Positions 31,678-43,094 of a stretch of DNA of 64,000 nt are shown here, one piece after another. The stretch covers positions 248,001 to 312,000 of the forward strand of contig NW_025407859.1 of assembly GCF_003324165.1 (NCBI RefSeq). The letters run 5' to 3'. The DNA is from Naegleria lovaniensis. Its lineage: Eukaryota; Heterolobosea; Eutetramitea; Acrasida; Naegleriidae. Position numbers and translations under genes: made by a program. Numbering within the stretch: position 1 is the stretch's first letter; each line of letters opens with the position of its first letter. The notes beneath the pieces were generated by a model. The model was not told the origin of the DNA, did not search any database, and saw only the letters and a list, made by a program, of their open reading frames with translations.

Positions 31678-33840
31678 ATGAAAGCCTTCCATTCACCTCT
31701 CTTAGTACTTTTTGCACTTCTATGGACCCATCTTGTGGTTTATTTGTGTCTGTCTCAAATCGCCTCATGCTCATTCAACCATTCATTGAACATTTTGGAT
31801 TTTGGAGCTCTTCCAGATGGTAAGACTGACAATACCGCTGCCATTCACAAGGCTCTTTCCGAAGCGAAACGTTCATCCAAATCGGTCTACATTCCATCCA
31901 GTACATGGCCATTTGTTCATCATGGCATGATTCTTGTAGATTCTGTTCTCATGTATGGAGATGGATACTCGTCATGGTTACATGGTTCGAATGAGAATGC
32001 AACTGCCATTCAAATGATTGGTGCCAATGTCCAAATTGCAAATTTAAGATTGACCTCAGTGGCACAAGAACGAAGAACGACACCACAACCTTCGACTGTG
32101 TATTGCAATAGAGCAAGTAATTTCAGTGTGGATCGAATTTGGACACAACCATTACCAGGAGAGGGATATGTCTATGATGATACACATGTAAGTGGAATGT
32201 TGTAAAGGATTCATTCGAGTGTGAAACTCTTTAACTTGTTTGTTCACTTGTTGACATTTCGTCTTACAACTGGGTGGATGATGCATTTCAAAACTTTGTG
32301 AAAACACACAAAAAATTCCATTAAACAATTTAATGATGACTCACGAAAGATTCATGGAGTGGGTGGAATTTTCATATATGGATGTTTTAATGGAACGATA
32401 ACCAACAATAGCCTGAATTATACCTTTGCTGATGGTATTCACATGACTGCAGGTTCTCGTGATATTCTCATTGAAAACAACATGATTGAAAATTCAGGAG
32501 ATGATGGCATTGCATGTGTCACGTATTTACCAAAAACAGCACCAGACATGGACACCCTTCGTCGTTTGACACGAAATTGTGGTAATTTAATTTATCGTTC
32601 GAATCGAGTCAAATCCAATCGTTGGGGACGTGGCATGACTGTTATTGGCGGAGATTCGATCATTATTGAAGATAACACGATTGAGAAGGCTGCTGGCTCT
32701 GGTGTGTGGATTGCTTCTGAATCGTCGTATAATACTTCAACTGCTCAACATGTCATGGTTCGAAGAAATACCATAGTGAGACCAGGTGTTTATGGATTAC
32801 ATGGAAAATGTCATCCCAATAACACATTACCAGCCATGGGAGTGGACAATCAAAACTCTCGTTATGCAGGAAGTGTACAAAATATCATGTTTTTGGATAA
32901 TTTAATCATGGATGCATGTTTGGACTCGTTTCGAATTACTGGGCGTGAAATTTCAAATATTGTCTTTGCTGGAAATACATTGTTATCGAGTGCACGATGG
33001 GGCATGTACATTGCACCAGTGAATGGAAGTTTTTTCTTGATTGGAAATACCATTACGAATTCGACGTTGAATTCCTATGTTGGTGTCAATGAACAAGAGA
33101 TGATGGTTATTGCATACAACAAGTTTTCCAATGCCTTATTGAATGGAAATGGTCGAATTCAAATTGCACATCTCTATGCAGCACAAAGATTTCAATTCAC
33201 TAACAATTCGTATTCTCAGAATGTGAGTACGAACGCGAAGAGAATGATTGAAGCAGTGGTCATTCCCAAACAAATGGTCTATGATCATAGCAATACGAGT
33301 GTATATTCGACGTATTTTCCAAATATTGGCAAGTTAAATGTGACATCGTTTGAATTACCTTTGGTCAACGATTTGACATTTACCATTCCATTTCATGTCA
33401 ATAATTTAACATTAACAGAACAAGATCTTTTCAATTCCCCTTCATTTCCAAGCTCTATGAGAGGTCGAGTCCAACTACTAGCAGTTTTTTCTGGCACTGG
33501 AGGCCAAGCCGATATGAATTTACAGAGAAATCAAGTCACTTTTCGAATGACACTTTCCAATAAGGCAACTTTTCGATACAGTGTGATTTTGAAGGAAATT
33601 GAATCCGTTGCAACAGCAACCATCACCATTGAACGACAAGTTGCACCTCCTTCTCCTCCAGTACCATTACTGCCATCCGCTAGTGTGAAACACGAGTTTA
33701 GTAGTGGAGTGCACTCTTCTCAACCAAAAACAAGTCGTGTGAATCAAGCAAGTGAACGAAGACTCTCCCAATGGACCTTGATATCAAAACAATTATTCAT
33801 TCTTGTAGTTATTCTAATTTCGATTGGAATGGTTTTCTAA
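31678..33840 (+). CDS. secreted right-handed beta-helix protein (pectate-lyase-3 fold), surface-anchored
   Basis: Exons 31678-32187 and 32350-33840, with a GTAAGT donor and phase-0 intron; about 666 residues. The start at 31678 gives a clean signal peptide (MKAFHSPLLVLFALLWTHLV). Then comes NILDFGALPDGKTDNTAAIH, the classic opening of PF12708-type beta-helix enzymes. Many rungs of the kind ILIENNMIENSGDDGIACV and GSGVWIA follow. The DGIACV-like rung with paired aspartates recalls polysaccharide hydrolase or lyase active sites, but I cannot assign a substrate. A proline-rich stalk (about 595-605) precedes a hydrophobic end that finishes at IGMVF without a cytosolic tail, fitting a GPI signal. 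It may act on cell-surface or food-bacterial glycans. Confidence 0.75.
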
Positions 33841-34017
33841 AAAAACATTTAACAACCAAAACGTTGCAACTTGTTGCCTCTGTTGTTTCTTGGTTGAATC
33901 TCATTGATGACGCTGCGTCGATATCCATAAAGTTTTTTTTCAAAAATGAAAAAAAGTACAAAAAAAGGAGGAAAAAAAATTGTTGTAAAGTTTTAAAAAA
34001 AAACACTCCAAAAAAAA

Positions 34018-34794
34018 ATGCAAACAACAAGCGACATGTCCCTTATGAACGGTTTTTTACCAGTTCCCTCATTTGATACAACCACGACTCCATCGTCTCC
34101 TCAGATAGTCACTTCAACCGATGCAGAAGAAACCCTTCCGAAGACTTCTCAAGAAAGTAAATGGGCTCAATTGTTGGACAGAGTTTTTGAAGATGCAAAA
34201 TTCATGACTTTGGAACAACGTCATCAGCAAATCTATCCATATTTTATGCAGTTTTGTGCTAATGTTGATGTGGATCGCTTTAATGAGAGTTATTTGTCTA
34301 ACGCTCGTATTGATGGATCTTCTACAAAACGAAATTTATCATCCATTGTTGAAGCTGCGGGCATGGAAGACAATTCATCTTCCGATGTTGGATCTTCACC
34401 ATCGAAAAAAAAAAGAAAAAAAAAAGACAAACCTAAGGATGATAAAAAGATGAAAGAGTGGTCAGAAAAGATACGACAAATTGCGGATGAAGGCTTACCA
34501 TCGCTAACAGATTTACAGGATATTGAAAAGAACTTCTCAGAAGGAAAGCAAAAACACATTTCTATTAATTACAGATTTATCACAGAGAAGAAGGAGAATC
34601 ATTCAGAACAAGTGAGACACACGTACAAAAACTTTTTTGATCGATATCCTAAATTATTTTACTTTTTCTCGTACTGGACGTTGAATGGCAAATTCAAGAT
34701 TATTAAGAGCGTGTTTGACGAGTCACCAGATCTTTATAAGAAGTGTGTCACAGACATTCCAGATGAATACAAAAAGATTTGGATCACTCAATAA
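34018..34794 (+). CDS. unrecognised lysine-rich protein
   Basis: 258 residues, one exon, preceded by a long A tract. The N-terminal 45 residues are S/T/P-rich and disordered. A helical piece follows (WAQLLDRVFEDAKFMTLEQR, 50-69). A strong bipartite basic run KKKRKKKDKPKDDKK (about 129-143) suggests a nuclear protein. The C-terminal 75 residues look folded and aromatic-rich: YKNFFDRYPKLFYFFSYWTL, then FKIIKSVFDESPDLYKKC. I know no family with this ending. The gene converges on APC8. Confidence 0.5.
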   Translation: MQTTSDMSLMNGFLPVPSFDTTTTPSSPQIVTSTDAEETLPKTSQESKWAQLLDRVFEDAKFMTLEQRHQQIYPYFMQFCANVDVDRFNESYLSNARIDGSSTKRNLSSIVEAAGMEDNSSSDVGSSPSKKKRKKKDKPKDDKKMKEWSEKIRQIADEGLPSLTDLQDIEKNFSEGKQKHISINYRFITEKKENHSEQVRHTYKNFFDRYPKLFYFFSYWTLNGKFKIIKSVFDESPDLYKKCVTDIPDEYKKIWITQ

Positions 34795-34978
34795 AAGTGT
34801 TAATTGTGTGTGTATTTTTGACTCTCAATAACATGTACTTGTTACAGCGAACACGTGAATGCATGTTTGGAATGTTTGTGATGTCTTGCCAGGTGGGAGT
34901 GCAACCGGTACCACTTTCGACAATGCTTTTAGCTTGTTCCAAAGCCTTCGTGACTGTTGTCAACACGCTTGTTAACAT

Positions 34979-37114
34979 CTACTGCAAGAAATTCAAAGCG
35001 TCACTTCCACCAATGGAATAGTCTTGTGGGTTGAGTACGCCACCACCGAATATTCTTGATTGTTGTTGTTGTTGCTGATCTCGAGACATCAATAGTGAAT
35101 CCTGACCCAATAGTGTGGAACGATGAGAGGACGTAGTTGCCATGGTGTTATTGAGACTTCCTCCTCCGTTTAAGGAATGCAATAATTGAGTTGCAGAATC
35201 TCTCTCAGGAAGTCCAGTGAACCGATCGTCCATTAATAACATACAATATTGTTTCACATTTTCAATAAATTGTTCATCGTGTTGAGCCGCTTCATAATAA
35301 TAGTCAGCAAGGAACAATAAAATTCCTGCCTCATCGGCCGAGCTTAATTGTTGATGAAGTTGTGTTGAGAGTAGTTGTTGATCATTATCTTCGTCAACAT
35401 TATTACTGGGAGAATGACCCAAACATTTCAAATATAATTCCACAGCTCGATCATTTTGATCCAATCTCCGGTAGATATTTGCCATTTTCAATAGAGTGCT
35501 TAATTGTTCTCCTCTATTATCGAATGCACGTTGATAACATTTGAGAGCATCATCGTACTGTTCCAACGATTCATAGCAATTGGCAAGAGCTGCCCACATT
35601 CTTCCGTCGTATGGTCTCAAGCTGCACGACTTGCTATAATAATAGAGAGCATAATCAGACATGTCAAGCATTTCATATGTTTGTCCTAATCCATACCAAG
35701 CTCTATAGTCTGTCGATTGAATTTCAACAGCGCTTCTGTAGGCATTCACTGCTGCTTTGGTGTTTTTCATTTCAATATATTCGTGGCCCATGAGCGTCCA
35801 TGCTGATAAATATTTGGGATCCAATGAGAGAGCTCGCTTAAAATACAATACTGCCTTTTCATGTTCCCCTCGTAAGCTATAGTAATTTCCAATGACACAA
35901 CATGTCTCAACACGGTACTTGTCAATCGAGTGAAGTTGATGAGCCAATTTGCTTAAACTTGACTTTTCTTCTCGTACGTACAAAATATTAGAGTAGGTAT
36001 CTAGACATTCCAATCGATAAGGGTCATTCTTTTTGATGTGTTCAAAATACTCTTGTGCCTGTTGGAAATCTTGTTGATGGTAACTGAGCATGGCAAGTTG
36101 AGAAAATAAATAATTGGAATATGGGAACTGAGAGGATAGTTCTTGAATGAGATTGTAGGTTTGATTTTCATTGTTTGTCGTCTCTTCATAGTCGAGTTGA
36201 GTGAAACTTCCTTGATTGGAAAGCGTCTCTAATTGCAGCCGAGATTTGAACATCTTCATCATCCAATGTTGTTTTGTATTGCTCTTAAATTTTTTAAAAG
36301 TAGCTGGAAGAAGACCTGCTTGATTGTTATCGTTTTGTGTCGTGTCTTGCATTAAATCGATTAAAATGTAAACAATTTCCATCCAACTTCCCCACATTAA
36401 AGGTTCATAATTTACACTTTTGATAAAACAATCTAAAGCCTTAATTTTCATCTCCATTTCTTTGAGTACAATTCCGAAAATGTAATACAGGTACGAGTCC
36501 ATTTGATCTAGGTTGTGTAACACTTTCAAATCAGCAAGAAGTGTCCGTAAATATTTGTTTTGAGTTTGGTTGTGGTGTTTTTGCTGGGTCCGTTGCTGAT
36601 GAATCATTTGATGATGAGCATTTGCGGAAGCACCAACACCAGCAGTAGTCGAGGTGGAAGAATTATTTAAACTATATTCCAATACCTCCTGTTCTTTCAT
36701 TTGCTCACCCGATAAAAACAGCGAATAATATTCTAGAAAGAGACACTTTTTGCAAAATGATGATAATCCTTTCGAATTTTTGGATAATTCATCTGTGAAA
36801 GGTTTTGTTTGTTTTTGTAATATAAACGAACAACGAGCATATTCTTTGGATTCAAATAATGTTTTAGCAAAAACAAAATGATCATATAATATTTGTTCGT
36901 TTGGTTGAATAGTATTTGTCGTGATTGTTTTACAAGTTTGTACCGAGTTCAAAGTCTCTATCGGAAGTGATATTACTTGCTCTCCGAGCCATTTGGATGT
37001 ATGAATTAATCCTCTCTCCGATGTTTCTATAATAACTCTCCTAATATCTTCTCGAATTGTAGTTGTGGTCGTGCCATTATTTAATGTTGTCGAAGATGAA
37101 CTTCTCAATTCCAT
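34979..37114 (-). CDS. CDC23: anaphase-promoting complex TPR subunit APC8 / CDC23
   Basis: 711 residues, one exon. APC/C scaffold subunit in the TPR lobe. The N-terminal APC8 domain (REDIRRVIIETSERGLIHTS, about 21-40) is followed by a Q/H-rich insert (about 165-195). TPR repeats then run from about residue 320, including GNYYSLRGEHEKAVLYFKRA, LMGHEYIEMKNTKAAVNAYR, WYGLGQTYEMLDMSDYALYY and YDGRMWAALANCYESLEQYD, in the CDC23 order. The tail is low-complexity. The N-terminal domain favours APC8 over the related TPR subunits APC3, APC6 and APC7. Confidence 0.9.
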   Translation of the reverse strand: MELRSSSSTTLNNGTTTTTIREDIRRVIIETSERGLIHTSKWLGEQVISLPIETLNSVQTCKTITTNTIQPNEQILYDHFVFAKTLFESKEYARCSFILQKQTKPFTDELSKNSKGLSSFCKKCLFLEYYSLFLSGEQMKEQEVLEYSLNNSSTSTTAGVGASANAHHQMIHQQRTQQKHHNQTQNKYLRTLLADLKVLHNLDQMDSYLYYIFGIVLKEMEMKIKALDCFIKSVNYEPLMWGSWMEIVYILIDLMQDTTQNDNNQAGLLPATFKKFKSNTKQHWMMKMFKSRLQLETLSNQGSFTQLDYEETTNNENQTYNLIQELSSQFPYSNYLFSQLAMLSYHQQDFQQAQEYFEHIKKNDPYRLECLDTYSNILYVREEKSSLSKLAHQLHSIDKYRVETCCVIGNYYSLRGEHEKAVLYFKRALSLDPKYLSAWTLMGHEYIEMKNTKAAVNAYRSAVEIQSTDYRAWYGLGQTYEMLDMSDYALYYYSKSCSLRPYDGRMWAALANCYESLEQYDDALKCYQRAFDNRGEQLSTLLKMANIYRRLDQNDRAVELYLKCLGHSPSNNVDEDNDQQLLSTQLHQQLSSADEAGILLFLADYYYEAAQHDEQFIENVKQYCMLLMDDRFTGLPERDSATQLLHSLNGGGSLNNTMATTSSHRSTLLGQDSLLMSRDQQQQQQSRIFGGGVLNPQDYSIGGSDALNFLQ

Positions 37115-37401
37115 CGCCTCGAGTTGTTGTTGTTGAAAGAAATTTTTTAAAACTTCAAAGGCGGGATTTGTTTTCTGAAAGGAAAGAAATGAAGAGCTGA
37201 GCGAGGAATAACGATATCATCATCTCAATAGGATAACCATTGATAACGTTAACCAGTGGCAACATGTTGGGCCATGATGAAAACTCTAAAGACCAAGCCG
37301 CCACCACCACTCGGAGTAACATCTTTCCAAACTCCGACTCCCATTTCTCCTCCGCATTTCCACAACCATTCACTCCAACAACATTGTCTTCAAAAAAAAC
37401 A

Positions 37402-39316
37402 ATGAAATTCACTCTCGTGCTTCTTGTTGGCATCTTGTTCTTCTGTTGTTGTTCTACTCTTCTCGTAGACCACACTCATGCAACAACAGCAGTAACAACA
37501 TCTTCTCCTCCTCAACGTATCACTTCTCTCCCTGGTTTCAATGGTCCCATTTCATTCGCTCAATATTCAGGTTACGTTCCAGTGAGTACGAATAGTACTG
37601 AAAAGAGATTTTTGTTTTATTGGTTTGTGGAATCACAAAGTGCGTCATCGAGTGAAGATCCAGTGGTGTTATGGATGAATGGTGGTCCAGGTGAGTATCA
37701 TCATTTTGAAATGCATATATTCAATAATGGAATGACATTTTTCATCATCATCATATATGATTTTTTGTAAATTTTGAATTTTTTCATCATTCACTAATTC
37801 TCGAATTCATCAACCATACCATTCCATACAAAATCACACACAGGTTGTAGTAGTTTGGATGGTTTCGTAACCGAACATGGTCCATTTCTTCTCAATGATG
37901 ACGGAAAAACTTTGAGATCCAACGATCATGCTTGGAATAAGAGAGCAAATATTATTTATTTAGAATCTCCTTTTGAAGTTGGATATAGTTTTACTACCAA
38001 TAAGAATGATCATGTTTGGAATGATGTAAAATCAGCGAATGATGTGTTGCAATTTTTGGCCATTTTCTTTTCGGAATTATTTCCACAATATTTGAAAAAT
38101 CCATTTTATATTGCTGCAGAATCTTATGGAGGACATTAGTAAGTGTTGTTATTATTATTATTATTAATCATTTGTATGGAATGTGAATTTTTTAAAACAT
38201 GACGAATTGAACGATGTCAATAATAATTAATTACCATTTTTGGAATTATTTAAATTATTTAATATAACCATTCACACCAATATCTATAGTGGTCCAACTA
38301 CTGCCGTAGCTGTTTTACGTGCCAATCAACACAATCAATTTCCATTCAAATTCAACTTGAAAGGTTTCATTGTTGCAAATGGTATCATGGATGATCGTGA
38401 AGATACCAACTCGGTTCCAATCTTTATGTATCAACATTCATTAATTTCCAAATCCTCGTATGAAGATGGTCTCTCCAAATGCAAGGGAGATTTTTACAAG
38501 TTTCAAAATTTACCAGAATGTTCCAATGTCATTTCACAATATTATACTTCCATTGTAGGTGTGAATCCATATGATATTTATGCCAATTGTGTTGGAGATG
38601 TTGGACCTTTTGCTTCCAATAATGAGAAGGAAGAAAATGCATCATTTTTGGAAACCATGAAGAGTAATGGATGGATGAAAGCATTGACTCAAAAACAAGG
38701 ATCATCATCTTCCATTCATCCCTTATTTACTCTGAGTGCACGAGTGGGAAGTGGTGCTCCATGTCTTGCCTATAAACCACAAGAATATTGGTTTAATTTG
38801 AATGAAGTGAAAATGGCACTTCATGCTTCACCTCTCATTCCACAAGATCATCGTTGGCAAATGTGTAACAATGTTGTGAATAGTTTTTATAATCGAACCT
38901 ATGATAGTATGATTCCATTTTATCAGGAATTATTGTCGAATGGCATTCGAGGATTGTTCTATTCGGGTGACTGTGATCTTGCTGTGAATTCATTGGGTTC
39001 TCAGAATGGTATTTATGCATTGATGAATGTGATGAATGGACAAATTGTTAAACCCTATCAGTCATGGATGATGGAGAAACAAGTGGCTGGTTTTTATCAA
39101 ATTTGGAGCGCTGGATCAACCACCATGACCTTTAAGACGATTAAGGGAGCTGGACAGTAAGTATTTGTTGTTGATGGTTGTTGTGTTTGTTTCACACACT
39201 CAAAAATCACACCCATTTGTTTTCACCATGGATTCTATTTAAATTTCAATAGCATGGTACCAATGACTCGTCCAAAACAAGCCCAAACTGTCTTGTATGA
39301 CTTTATCTTCAATTAA
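37402..39316 (+). CDS. serine carboxypeptidase, family S10
   Basis: Exons 37402-37690, 37844-38138, 38290-39156 and 39253-39316; about 504 residues. Signal peptide [20 protein letters not shown]. Family blocks are WMNGGPGCSSLDG (across intron 1), FEVGYSF, the nucleophile motif AESYGGHY with Ser190 (tyrosine codon split by intron 2), the acid motif [10 protein letters not shown], and the histidine motif GAGHMVP whose His484 codon is split by intron 3. All triad residues are present, so the enzyme should be active in lysosome-like vacuoles or secreted, removing C-terminal residues. The lone last exon of 64 nt is needed to supply the catalytic histidine. All introns are GT-AG. Confidence 0.93.
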
Positions 39317-39477
39317 TTTGTGGACTGCTGTGTTCCAGGAAGATATCAAAGTGTAACAACCATTATTATTCACTCAATTAAATTATTAATTTCAGATATT
39401 AACTACATCTTGATGAAATTCCAAATGCAATTCTTTTACAATCAATAATTATTTACAGCAATTTATTCTCGTCACAC

Positions 39478-41238
39478 TTATACCTTATTTGATACATCCA
39501 AGTCTTTCACATCGGGTGCACAGCAAAATTGCTCATAACATGACTTGTTGCAAATAAGACGACATGGTTGAGTTAAGTCTTCTTGATTACTGTTTTCTCT
39601 GGAAATTACATTTCCAGTAAATTCAGGTTGAATCGTCGATGAGTGAATGTCATGCTTGTGGAAAATGTTTTGAATTTGTCGAGCAATTTTCATGAAACCT
39701 TTGCTATTTTGTGAGGTCAAAACGTGCACACTAGCAATTGATTTCTTTCCAACGAATTGCCAAACGTGAAGCTCGTGACACGAGATGACACCTTCAATTT
39801 TCATGATCTTTTCCTTCAAGTCTGTAATTTTCACATTGGCTGGAACAGATTGCAATAAGGTTCTACTTGTCGATTTGAGTAATGGAACTGCTGTGAATAG
39901 AATAATGCAGCTCATAATTAAGCTTAGAATAGGGTCAACGTAGAGAACCCATTTAGTGGTATAATTTCCTTGGTCATCTGGCTTATCGAAAATCATTAAG
40001 AGTCCGGCAGAAATCATGACTGCAATGGAACCTAAGAAATCTCCTAAAATGTGCAAAAATACACCAAAAATGTTCTCAGAACGGTGATGGTGTTGTTTAG
40101 AGGGTTTTGGTTTTTCTTGATGAGGTGAAGAAGAAGATGCATGAACATCATGCAATTCATGGTCGTGCGAGTGGTCATGGTCGTGTGCATGATCATGGGA
40201 ATGTTCTTCTTCGTCATGAGAATGGTGCTCATCATGACTGCCATGTGAATGACCGTGGTGATGACCGTGACCGTGTCCATGGTCGTGGTCATGCCCAGGA
40301 TGAGGATGGTGACCACAGAACATGACAAGTCCAATCTGTTTGCAGTTTTGGCATCATTAAATCAAAGTAAATATGGAATTTGGAAATTCAACGATTCCGA
40401 TTAGTACGAGAACGATGAAACCGCAGACCAAAGTTATTCAAATTCATGCATTTTGAAAATTACAATTAAAACCTACCAAATTCACCAATAAACCAGCTCC
40501 TCCTACACACAACACCAATAAAGGATTTTCAATTCTCTCTGGAATGAAAAATCGTTGAATACTCTCCATAATCACATACAAGACCACACTCACTAAAAAC
40601 ACTGCGTTAATAAGTCCTCCCAATGTCTCTGCACGTCCAAATCCATAAGTCATGTTGTTGGTTGCACTCTTCTTTGCCAACCAAATGCAGGCAGCTCCTA
40701 CAACTAATGAAATACCATCACTTAACATGTGAAAGGCATCAGCCAATAAGGTCAATGATTCTGCAATAATTCCCACTTGGATTTCTCCCAAAAACATTAA
40801 AAACACCATTGTAATCATAATCACTAATTTTACAAAATCAGGCTCTTTCCACAAAGGTCTGGATTTTGATAAATAAATTTTACGGAGTGTTTCATCATCA
40901 AGTTTTAGAATGGGTACTTCAATGCTGGAAGATGGACTTGCTTGTTCCGTATCATCACTAGTTCTCGTGGTTGTATGGTTGTTATTGATGAGTTGATGAG
41001 TTTGGTCAGTAATATCCTCTTCCTCATCATCGCTATGATGATGATGTGAATGGTTATCGTCATGGTGATGATGATGACGGTGGTGAGAGTGTTTATGATG
41101 ATGATGGTGTTTGGATTGAACATGACTAGAATTGAGTAAAGCCTTCTTATCCTCTTCTCCGTTCACTGAAACAACATTGGACAGAGAAGGGCTCGAGGCT
41201 ATGAGCAAGCCGCCGCTGCCTCCTCCGCTATTGCTCAT
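39478..41238 (-). CDS. CDF-family zinc transporter (ZnT) with two histidine-rich clusters
   Basis: Exons on the minus strand 41238-40477 and 40335-39478, with a 141-bp phase-0 intron; about 539 residues. Splicing joins GAGLLVNL to IGLVMFCGHHPHPGH, restoring the usual transmembrane-4 to loop transition. Zinc-site residues are H170/D174 (HMLSD) in transmembrane 2 and H349/D353 (HILGD) in transmembrane 5. A long His-rich loop (about 263-330) lies between helices 4 and 5, and a second His cluster (about 44-68) sits in an extended N-terminus. The C-terminal cytosolic domain has VISCHELHVWQFVGKKSIAS. It moves zinc out of the cytosol into organelles or outside; the HD sites predict zinc over manganese. 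A 23-codon uORF ends on its start codon. Confidence 0.92.
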
Positions 41239-41306
41239 CTCCGGTTGATGTTGTTGTGGCTCAGCGGTATGTGCTGGGTGAGAGGAGTTGTGTTATCTTG
41301 AGACAT
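41235..41306 (-). promoter_or_regulatory. uORF overlapping the zinc-transporter start
   Basis: On the minus strand an ATG at 41306, preceded by an A tract like most starts here, opens a 23-codon frame whose TGA shares bases with the transporter ATG (ATGA at 41238-41235). It could tune translation by reinitiation. Confidence 0.45.
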
Positions 41307-41682
41307 TTTTTCTGGCTGCAAAACCAAAAGCGCCAGTTGCAGGTGCAGATGAGAAGTAACAATTCGTCGAACAATTGGAGGTGTAAATGGAGAATAAATG
41401 GATATTTACCAACAAGTTGAATAATTATAGAATGGGTCAATAATGAACCAAATTTTAACCTTTTTCACACCAATTATGAACATTTCAAAATACTGTAAAT
41501 GCTGTACAATGAATTGAATTCAGAAAAATGTCTCTTCATCATCGCAATGACATTTAATATCAAAATTTACAATAATACTTAGTACAAGAAAATAATTTCT
41601 TCTTGTCATTACCTAATGTTCATGATAAGATGCAATGGTCTCAACAAACATGAATACACACACACGTGTGCATTGTGTATAT
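41239..41682. promoter_or_regulatory. upstream region of the zinc transporter
   Basis: 444 bp between the zinc-transporter start and the WD40 gene start-side neighbour's stop. Apart from the short uORF next to the transporter there is no coding signal. A CA-repeat (ACACACACAC) sits near 41660, just beyond the WD40 stop. Confidence 0.4.
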
Positions 41683-42930
41683 TTACAAATCATAAAGTGA
41701 AATCATTCCAAAATTATCTGTGGTCAAAAATTGAGAAGTTTGTGGAATAAAGGTTCCATGAGTCACAGTAGGTCCAATTGGGTTGGTAGTATTGTTCTGA
41801 TAGGATGTTGGAGATGCTGCATGAAGTACCTCAAACGAAGATGCTGTCACTTGATACAAGGAAAACTTGGGCATTCCGAGTGAGATCAATAATCTCTTGC
41901 TGGGTTCATAATGGAAATCTCCAACCACGCTCAAACACTTATCTACAATATTCAGTAGAGATCTTCCAGTTCTAATGTCATGGACTTGAATTTGACCGTC
42001 TCCATATCCCAAACAAACTGTGAAATCATCCAAATAGGTATGAGTAAATAATTCAATTTTTCCAGTATCGTACACAAATGCTGGTTTTGAGGTGTTACCA
42101 GTTCTTACATCAAAGACGTGTAAGACACCTTGATCGGTGGTAGCACTTGCAACATTCGAATCCGAAGGATGAAATCTCACACTCGAGACCACATCTTGAC
42201 ACAAATAGACGGAATTTTCAGATTTCATTTGATTACTCTGAATGTCATCAACGAGCTTGCTAATGTCTGTGACAAAAACTTTTTCATCAAATCCACCACT
42301 AATGACGAGAGATTGATTGATTGGATTAATTGCAAATTGTCGAATGGTGTCTTGATGGAATTTTGGAAATGTGTCAATTTCTTGAATTTCATCCAATTCT
42401 GGATTGAGAACGACAATACCCAATTCTGCATTCATGGCTACAACAATACGTCTCGGATCTTTTGGTAGCCATTCAATATATCTCACATGTTCTTCAATAT
42501 TTTGTAATTTGAGAGGGAGGGGTTGTTTGGTCGATGGATCGATTCTACCAAAAAGCAAACCATTTTTTGGAAGCATGGGTTGTTGCTGTGCATTGATCAT
42601 GCTTGGTGTTTGATTTTCTGTTCCGCACAGAAACAAGGTCGGCAATGAGGTTGATGATAAATTCAAGAGGGTTTGAGCATTGGTTGCTGGCTTTGAAAGT
42701 CCTTCTAAAATACCTATATTTGATGAGAGGATTGGTTTGACATCGAGTTGAGCAGTTTGGAGAAGATGAGGAATTTTAGGCGTATCATAATTTAATAATG
42801 TGTAACCGAATTCGTCACCTCCCATTTGTGATGGCTGTTGTTGTGTACTCATATTTCCTTGAGTGTGATGTTGCATATGATGATCAATGCTTTGTTGTGA
42901 TTGCGGAATAGAGGCCATGCTTGGATCCAT
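41683..42930 (-). CDS. WD40-repeat protein, not assigned
   Basis: 415 residues, one exon. A Q/H-rich N-terminus (about 1-45) leads to a probable seven-blade propeller with weak repeats: VRYIEWLPKDPRRIVVAMNA, ISGGFDEKVFVTDI, VSSVRFHPSDSNVASATTDQ, LHVFDVRTG and CLGYGDGQIQVHDIRTGRSL. The end, LTTDNFGMISLYDL, is at the C-terminus itself. I compared it mentally with EIPR1, NUP43, PEX7, RAE1 and WDR73 and none fits well. A scaffold role is likely from the fold alone. Confidence 0.7.
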   Translation of the reverse strand: MDPSMASIPQSQQSIDHHMQHHTQGNMSTQQQPSQMGGDEFGYTLLNYDTPKIPHLLQTAQLDVKPILSSNIGILEGLSKPATNAQTLLNLSSTSLPTLFLCGTENQTPSMINAQQQPMLPKNGLLFGRIDPSTKQPLPLKLQNIEEHVRYIEWLPKDPRRIVVAMNAELGIVVLNPELDEIQEIDTFPKFHQDTIRQFAINPINQSLVISGGFDEKVFVTDISKLVDDIQSNQMKSENSVYLCQDVVSSVRFHPSDSNVASATTDQGVLHVFDVRTGNTSKPAFVYDTGKIELFTHTYLDDFTVCLGYGDGQIQVHDIRTGRSLLNIVDKCLSVVGDFHYEPSKRLLISLGMPKFSLYQVTASSFEVLHAASPTSYQNNTTNPIGPTVTHGTFIPQTSQFLTTDNFGMISLYDL

Positions 42931-43094
42931 TTTTTTGGAGTATGTGGATAATGTGTGTTGACGATTGACAGGTTAGAGGGATCGTTTTGGTTTCTCTCTT
43001 CGTTTTCTTTCACCAAGTACACATTGATATGAATATTTAATATTTTCTTTATTATAGGTAAAAAAGCACAATTGCTTGGAGCAACAACGAGGTT

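Noticed and set aside
40044-40334. Met/Thr-rich frames over the His-rich part of the zinc transporter
   Set aside because: Artefacts of CAT/ATG-triplet-rich sequence encoding histidine runs.
39478-41238. Two half-size zinc transporters
   Set aside because: They contain transmembrane helices 1-4 and 5-6 plus the C-terminal domain respectively, and join through one intron.
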